The notes beneath the pieces are model-generated. The model had not been told where the DNA came from, ran no database searches, and was given only the letters and a program-made list of their open reading frames with translations. From Anaeromyxobacter soli (lineage in GTDB: Bacteria; Myxococcota; Myxococcia; Myxococcales; Anaeromyxobacteraceae), in contig NZ_JAKZLF010000003.1 in assembly GCF_022808855.1 (NCBI RefSeq), positions 62,001 to 126,000 on the forward strand: a stretch of 64,000 bases of DNA. Direction: 5' to 3'. Below are positions 59,595-64,000 of the stretch, one piece after another; position 1 is the stretch's first letter, and each line of letters begins with the position of its first letter. The position numbers and the translations under genes are program-made.

Positions 59595-60422
59595 ATGCTC
59601 GGCCCGCGGCTGCTCCTCGACGGTGCCCTGGGGACGGCGCTCATCGCGCGCGGGCTCCCTCCGGAGGCGCTCCCGGAGGAGTGGCTCCTCGCGCGTCCCG
59701 GGGTCGTCCGCGACGTCCACGCGGAGCACGCCGCGGCCGGGGCCGGTCTCCTCCTCACCTGCACCTTCAACCTGGCGGCGCCGAGGCTCGCCGCGCGCCT
59801 CGATCCCGTCCGCGTCGAGGCGCTCGCCGCGGCGGCGGTGCGGGTCGCGCGCGAGGCGGCTCCGCACGCGCGGGTCGCCGGCGCGCTCGGCCCGACGGGC
59901 CTCGCCGGCCCGGGACGATCCGCGCCGGTCCGCGCCCTCGCCGCGGGCTACGGGCGCGCAGCCCGGGCGCTCTGCGCCGCGGGCGCGGACCTCCTCTGGC
60001 TCGAGACGCAGCACGATCGGGCCGAGGCGCGCCTCGCCCTGGTCGCGGCGCGAGCCACCGGCCTCGAGGCGGTGGTCACCTTCACCCCCTCCGGCGGGCC
60101 GCCGTGGACGCTCACGGACGGCACGCCCGTCGAGGAGGCGCTCCTCGCGATGGCGTCGCTCGGCGCGAGCGCCGCGGGCGTGAACTGCGTCGCCCCCGGG
60201 GCGGCGCTCGCGGAGCTCGCGGCGTGGGCGCGGGGTGCCCTCCCCGTCCCCTTCGTGGCGAAGCCGAGCGCGGGGCTGCCGGGCGCGGTGCGAGCGCCGG
60301 AAGCCTTCGCGGCGGACCTCTCGCCCGCGCTCCGCGCTGGGGCGGCGCTCGCGGGCGGCTGCTGCGGCGCGACGGGCGATCACCTCCGCGCGGTCGCGGC
60401 GAGCTGGCGCGCGATCGCGTAG
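59595..60422 (+). CDS. Homocysteine S-methyltransferase family protein
   Basis: This 275-residue protein begins LLLDGALGTALIARG. It has a LLTCTFNLAAPRL segment and the three zinc-ligand cysteines of the family: one in AAGVNCVAP and two in ALAGGCCGATGDH near the C-terminus. It would transfer a methyl group from a donor (for example S-methylmethionine) to homocysteine, giving methionine. The Shine-Dalgarno before ATG 59595 is weak. It converges on pheA with only 9 bases between the stops. Confidence 0.92.
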   Translation: MLGPRLLLDGALGTALIARGLPPEALPEEWLLARPGVVRDVHAEHAAAGAGLLLTCTFNLAAPRLAARLDPVRVEALAAAAVRVAREAAPHARVAGALGPTGLAGPGRSAPVRALAAGYGRAARALCAAGADLLWLETQHDRAEARLALVAARATGLEAVVTFTPSGGPPWTLTDGTPVEEALLAMASLGASAAGVNCVAPGAALAELAAWARGALPVPFVAKPSAGLPGAVRAPEAFAADLSPALRAGAALAGGCCGATGDHLRAVAASWRAIA

Positions 60423-60431
60423 GCGAACGGG

Positions 60432-61268
60432 CTACGGGGTCCCGCCGCGCGGGTACGACCCGAGGAGCCAGAGCCGGTGCACGCGCGCGCGGACCCCGGC
60501 GAGCGCCTCCGCGCCCGCGGCGTCGAGCCGGTGCGCCTCGAAGTCCAGGAAGAAGACGTAGTGCCCGAGGGCCTGCTTCATCGGGCGGCTCTCGACCTTG
60601 GAGAGGTTGATCCCGCGGCTCGCGAGCTCGCCGAGGACCTCGTACAGCCCGCCCGGCCGATCCCGGTCGAGCGTGAAGGCGATGCTGGTGCGGTCGGCGC
60701 CGGTCGGCGCCTCGTCGGCCTGCGCGAGCAGGACGAACCGGGTGAAGTTCTCGTCCACGTCCTGGATCGACTCGGCGAGCAGCTCGAGCCCGTAGCGAGC
60801 GGCGGCCGCGCGCGAGCCGATGGCGGCCGCGCCCGCGCCCGCCTCTCCCGCCCCGACCTTTCGCGCCGCCTCCGCGGTGGAGTGGGTCGGCTCGAGCGTC
60901 ACGCCCGGGAGCCGCTCGCCGAGGAAGCGGCTGCACTGCCCGAACGGCTGGGGGTGCGAGAGCACGCGGCGGACCTCCTCGAGCCGCGTGCCGGGGCGCG
61001 CGAGGAGGTGCTGGCGGACGGGCAGGAGCAGCTCGCGGCGGATGAGCGGCCCGGGCTCGTGCACGAGGAGATCCAGCGTCGCGCCGACGCTCCCCTCGAT
61101 CGAGTTCTCGATGGGGAGGAGCGCGCCGTCGACCTCGCCCCGGCGGAGCGCGTGGTAGGCGTCGGCGAAGGTGGGCCGAGGGATCGCCTCGCCGCCGCGG
61201 ACGAGGTCGCAGCGCGAGACGGCCTCCTCGCTGAACGTGCCGGGAGGGCCGAGGTAGGCGATGCGCAT
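60432..61268 (-). CDS. pheA: Prephenate dehydratase
   Basis: This 278-residue enzyme converts prephenate to phenylpyruvate in phenylalanine synthesis. It starts RIAYLGPPGTFSEEAV, has the ENSIEGSVGATLDLL motif and the catalytic NFTRFVLL, then a C-terminal ACT domain (GGLYEVLGELASRGINLSK and the ESRP motif) for feedback by phenylalanine. There is no chorismate mutase domain. mscL lies 56 bases upstream on the same strand. Confidence 0.95.
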   Translation of the reverse strand: MRIAYLGPPGTFSEEAVSRCDLVRGGEAIPRPTFADAYHALRRGEVDGALLPIENSIEGSVGATLDLLVHEPGPLIRRELLLPVRQHLLARPGTRLEEVRRVLSHPQPFGQCSRFLGERLPGVTLEPTHSTAEAARKVGAGEAGAGAAAIGSRAAAARYGLELLAESIQDVDENFTRFVLLAQADEAPTGADRTSIAFTLDRDRPGGLYEVLGELASRGINLSKVESRPMKQALGHYVFFLDFEAHRLDAAGAEALAGVRARVHRLWLLGSYPRGGTP

Positions 61269-61324
61269 CCTCGACTCTTACCACGGCGCAGAGGCCTCGC
61301 CGCGCTCTCGCGCGCCGGCTTCGT

Positions 61325-61747
61325 TCAGACCTCGGAGGTGCAGGCGCGGCACCGGCGCGCGGCGGCGGGGATCGTCTCGAGGCACTGCGGGCAGGCCTTC
61401 GTCGGCGACGGCGCGGCGGGCGGTGGCGCGCGGACGAACGCCTTCAGGACGAGGAACACGACGAGCGCGATGACGCCGAACTCGAGCAGCCTGCCGAGCA
61501 CCTCGCCGTAGCCGATCGCGTTCCCGCGACCGAGCTCGAGCTTCATCTGCCGCCACTCGTTCTGCCCCGGCAGCAGGAGCCCGACGATCGGCATCACCAC
61601 GAGCTCGACGATCCCGGAGACGACCTTCCCGATCGCCGCGCCGATCACCACGCCCGCGGCCAGGGCGACCACGTTCTGCTTGAGCAGGAACTCCCGGAAC
61701 TCCTTCGCGAAGCCGGTCCGGCGCGTCGCCTCGGTAGCGTCCACCAT
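61325..61747 (-). CDS. mscL: Large-conductance mechanosensitive channel MscL with C-terminal zinc ribbon
   Basis: This 140-residue channel opens under membrane tension to release solutes on hypo-osmotic shock. It has the N-terminal amphipathic helix FAKEFREFLLKQNVVALA, pore helix TM1 GVVIGAAIGKVVSGIVELVV, and TM2 LLEFGVIALVVFLVLKAFV. The C-terminal end carries a four-cysteine ribbon (CPQC, then CRAC). The ATG at 61747 matches the family start. Confidence 0.95.
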   Translation of the reverse strand: MVDATEATRRTGFAKEFREFLLKQNVVALAAGVVIGAAIGKVVSGIVELVVMPIVGLLLPGQNEWRQMKLELGRGNAIGYGEVLGRLLEFGVIALVVFLVLKAFVRAPPPAAPSPTKACPQCLETIPAAARRCRACTSEV

Positions 61748-61886
61748 CGTGTCCTCCGTCCAGCGGAGCCGCGCGCGCGTTCGTGCCGCGGGACGGCCGC
61801 CCCGCGGGAGCGTAGCCCGGCGTGCGCGCGGGTGGGTGAGGAGCTGCTGCGCCCGGTGGGGTGCGAGCCGTCGCTCCCGGCGACGG

Positions 61887-62546
61887 CTAATGGCCGGCCG
61901 CCGCGGCGAGGGCCGGCAGCGGGGCGAGATCCTCGAGCAGCGCCAGGGCACCCGCGGCGAGGAGCCGCGGGCCATCGCACGCACCGTGGAGGACCCCGTA
62001 AGCCCTCACCCCCGCGGCGCGCGCCGCGACGATGTCATGTGGCGAGTCCCCGACGAGGATCGCCTGCGTCGGGGACCGCTCGAGCCGCGCGAGCGCGACG
62101 TGCACCGGCTCGGGATCCGGCTTGCACCGCGCGCAGGTGTCGGCGCCCACGATCGCCTGCATGTACCGCAGGAGGCCGGTGTGGCGGAGGGTCCTCAGCG
62201 CACCCTCCTCGGTCTTGGCCGTCACCACGCCGATCGGGTGCCCGCTCGCCGCGAGCGACTCGACCACCTGGAGCGCCCCGGGGAAGGCACGCGTCATCCG
62301 GTCGTGATTCTCGACCCAGAACTCGCGGTAGCGCGCCACCAGGGGGTCCACGTCCTCCGGGCGGCGCACGAACGAGGCGACCTGCGCCCTGAGCGGGGTG
62401 CCGATTCCTGCGATCCACTGGGCGTCGGTCGGGCAGAGGCCGTAGCCCTCGAACGCATGCCGGACCGAGGCGAGGATGAAGGGGACGGTGTCGACGAGCG
62501 TGCCGTCGAGGTCGAAGAGGATGGCGATGGGGTCGCGTGCCGACAA
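61887..62546 (-). CDS. HAD-superfamily phosphatase (phosphoglycolate phosphatase-like)
   Basis: This protein of about 219 residues has the HAD motifs FDLDGTLVDTV near the N-terminus, VTAKTEEGALRTL (motif II Thr), KPDPEPVHVALARL (motif III) and VGDSPHDIVAARAAG (motif IV). The cap domain fits the phosphoglycolate phosphatase/Gph and PpaX-like group. Starts TTG 62546 or TTG 62567 (after GGGGAG) are both possible; I used the first because it matches family spacing to the FDLDGT motif. The much longer open frame overlaps the divergent STAS gene and is rejected. Confidence 0.87.
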   Translation of the reverse strand: MSARDPIAILFDLDGTLVDTVPFILASVRHAFEGYGLCPTDAQWIAGIGTPLRAQVASFVRRPEDVDPLVARYREFWVENHDRMTRAFPGALQVVESLAASGHPIGVVTAKTEEGALRTLRHTGLLRYMQAIVGADTCARCKPDPEPVHVALARLERSPTQAILVGDSPHDIVAARAAGVRAYGVLHGACDGPRLLAAGALALLEDLAPLPALAAAAGH

Positions 62547-62612
62547 GGGACGCGGAGCATAGTGCAAATTCTCCCCTTGCGCCGCGCAGCGAGTGCCTAA
62601 CGTTCCTTCGAG

Positions 62613-62975
62613 ATGACGGGCGCAGCGATCGTTCGATGGCAGGCGGGGGACGCGGTCGTGCTGGCGGTCCACGGCGCGTTCGACGGCGCGTCGGCCTGGG
62701 CGCTGCGCCTCGCCATGGAGGAGTCGGAGGCCACGCGCTTCGTGGTCGACCTCACGCACGCCGAGGAGGCGTTCGAGTTCGCCGCGAGCATCCTCGCGAC
62801 GTTCAGCCGGCAGTGCTGGCGAACGAAGCAGATCGCCTTCCTGCCGGGCAGCTCAGATCACGCCCGCCTGCTCTCCGGCTTCGGGCTCGAGGTGCTCGAG
62901 GACGAGGTCGCCGCCGGGCTCCCCCTCGCGCTGGCGTGGTCGGCCGAGGACCTTGAGCCGGGCGCGACCGCCTGA
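62613..62975 (+). CDS. STAS-like (anti-sigma-antagonist type) small protein
   Basis: This 120-residue protein resembles a single STAS domain: an opening beta strand AVVLAVHGAFDGASAWALR, a helix with ESEATRFVVDLTHAEEAFEF, and LLSGFGLEVLEDEV. The serine that is phosphorylated in SpoIIAA-type antagonists sits in a DS or DT context in the family; here the corresponding DLTHAEEA has threonine. It is divergent from the HAD gene, with 66 bases between. Its partner is not in the window. Confidence 0.72.
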   Translation: MTGAAIVRWQAGDAVVLAVHGAFDGASAWALRLAMEESEATRFVVDLTHAEEAFEFAASILATFSRQCWRTKQIAFLPGSSDHARLLSGFGLEVLEDEVAAGLPLALAWSAEDLEPGATA

Positions 62976-63176
62976 CGATTCACCCTCAGTCCAACGCGGC
63001 CTCGCGCCGCGGACGGGCCGTCGCAGGGCCAGGGGCGCGAGATCACGAGAAGAACACCGCCCCACACAGCGGCCTACGACCGGGATCGTGGGACTCCCGG
63101 GTCGGAGGTTCTGCGCGAATACTCGCAAGCGTTGGTTCCGCGACCCGGTCCGCCGTAACCCGATTCCGGAGGAACC

Positions 63177-63353
63177 ATGGACCGCATCCACTTCGTTGCG
63201 AAGAACGCGGCGCTGTGCGGAGCAGTCGAGGCACGCTGGTGCACGATCCTCCAGGAGACGGTCACCTGCGCCGAGTGCCGGCGCCGGCTGCGCGAGCGAG
63301 AAAGGTCCCAGGACTCGCGCTGCGAGCTCCCGGCGCTCACGCCGAACACCTGA
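63177..63353 (+). CDS. Small Cys/His-rich protein of 58 residues, probable zinc binding
   Basis: An excellent Shine-Dalgarno GGAGG lies 4 bases before ATG 63177. The 58-residue product has His5, Cys14, Cys22, then CAEC (31-34) and Cys49, with an HxnLCG...TCxxC layout like small treble-clef or zinc-finger proteins. The C-terminal half is basic. I cannot name a family. It is too short for many gene finders. It could bind a nucleic acid or another protein. Confidence 0.65.
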   Translation: MDRIHFVAKNAALCGAVEARWCTILQETVTCAECRRRLRERERSQDSRCELPALTPNT

Positions 63354-63489
63354 GCGGGCGGGGAGCGCCAGGCGGCGGGGCCGGTGCGCGGGCCCTGACG
63401 CAGCTGCTCCCTCCGCGAGCTCGTGCGGCGCGGGCTTGCGTCCTCGCCCGAGCGTGCGCGTTGTTTCCCCCAGAGCCTGGGAGGTGGTC

Positions 63490-64000
63490 ATGGAGGGAGC
63501 GCACGCGGCCGAGCCGCCGCTGACCGGTCGCGGCGAATACGCCGCAGCGGAGGCGCCGCGCCTCGTGACCGTCGAGCCGGCGCGGTACCTCGCCAAGGTC
63601 GGGCGGGGCGAGCCCGGAGGCGGCGCCTTCCAGGCGGACGTGGCCGCGTTGTTCGCGGTGGCCGGCGAGCTGGCGCGCCGCGGTGTCCCGACCGAGCCCG
63701 GGTTCCTCGAGGCGCTCTGGTGGACCCCCGACGTCACGCGGGGGACGTTCACGTGGGAGCTGCTCCTGCGCCTCGCCGACGCCGCGCCCGGACGCGTCGC
63801 GCTGGCCGAGGCCGCTGCCGCCGTCGCCGAGGCGTCGCCGCTCGCGCGCGACGTCCGCATCCAGGAGCTCTCCGAGGGTGAGTGCCTGCAGACGCTCCAC
63901 CGCGGGCGCTACGACGCCGTGGGCCCGGCCGTCGCGCGCCTCGAGGCCGCGGCGCAGGAGGAGGGGCGCCGCCTCGCCCCTCCGATCCACGAGATCTACC
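63490..64000 (+). CDS. GyrI-like small-molecule-binding domain protein, 3' truncated by window end
   Basis: The first 170 residues are visible. VTVEPARYLAKVGRGEP, then FLEALWWTPD, SPLARDVRIQELSEGECLQ and LHRGRYDAVGPAVARL followed by HEIY match the GyrI-like (SHS2-fold) ligand-binding family, which binds aromatic or cationic small molecules. The Shine-Dalgarno GGGAGG precedes ATG 63490. There is no DNA-binding domain in the visible part. The rest lies beyond the window. Confidence 0.85.
   Translation, partial: MEGAHAAEPPLTGRGEYAAAEAPRLVTVEPARYLAKVGRGEPGGGAFQADVAALFAVAGELARRGVPTEPGFLEALWWTPDVTRGTFTWELLLRLADAAPGRVALAEAAAAVAEASPLARDVRIQELSEGECLQTLHRGRYDAVGPAVARLEAAAQEEGRRLAPPIHEIY

Noticed and set aside
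61887-62759. 290-codon version of the HAD phosphatase
   Set aside because: The extra N-terminal part overlaps the divergent STAS-like gene and has no family similarity; family spacing favours the start near 62546.

Overview
This 64 kb window has very high G+C throughout and reads as an ordinary chromosomal segment of a Myxococcota (delta-proteobacterial) organism, most likely Anaeromyxobacter or a close relative. That placement is an inference from the base composition, the codon use, the transmembrane Ser/Thr kinase with a PEGA domain, the FHA-GAF-sigma54 activator and the abundant lipoproteins and outer-membrane proteins. Because of the G+C content, nearly every real gene has long antisense and out-of-frame open frames. 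Genes were chosen by recognisable motifs, operon logic and start signals. I saw no integrase, transposase, phage module or CRISPR array.

Layout. 1-8.5 kb: the 3' part of lon, an SDR-like protein, then a tightly coupled signalling set (Ser/Thr kinase, TPR-like membrane protein, FHA-GAF-sigma54 activator, lipoprotein). 8.5-15.4 kb: a membrane-anchored protein, a gene-poor A+T-richer gap, mutL, an acyltransferase, pgi and a fatty acid desaturase. 15.5-29.4 kb: a heme c/molybdopterin-type lipoprotein, small unknowns, then a long minus-strand run read from right to left: carB, greA, recG, pcm, a zinc-ribbon protein, an aminotransferase, thrC, a small membrane protein, tmk and a CinA-like protein. 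29.6-36.3 kb: an accessory envelope region in which a histidine kinase with a C-terminal FecR domain overlaps an Ig-like/beta-barrel protein gene, which overlaps a large lipoprotein gene; a small outer-membrane protein bracketed by two copies of one hairpin repeat follows. 36.5-41 kb: aspartate aminotransferase, coaD, rsmD, an unknown and a CDF metal transporter. 41-47 kb: an alpha/beta hydrolase, a large surface metalloprotease/propeller/barrel protein, tRNA-Thr(CGT), a DUF2239 gene behind two matching palindromes, and a GIY-YIG-like protein. 47-51.8 kb: glutamate dehydrogenase, an ABC exporter and a PilZ protein. 52-57.5 kb: a protein-quality-control block (HtrA/DegP, GrpE, FtsH) with a tiny free-standing sigma-70 region 1.1-like protein coupled to ftsH. 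57.6-64 kb: Nudix, beta-CASP nuclease, homocysteine methyltransferase-like, pheA, mscL, a HAD phosphatase, a STAS-like protein, a 58-residue Cys-rich protein and a GyrI-like protein cut by the window end.

Most genes are core metabolism, DNA repair and proteostasis. The most unusual items are the inverted histidine kinase-FecR/Ig-barrel/lipoprotein overlapping operon, the stand-alone sigma 1.1-like protein translationally coupled to ftsH, the zinc-ribbon protein with four regularly spaced GLE(P)T repeats, the terminator-like hairpin directly before greA, and the paired ACCCGGGT palindromes before the DUF2239 gene.
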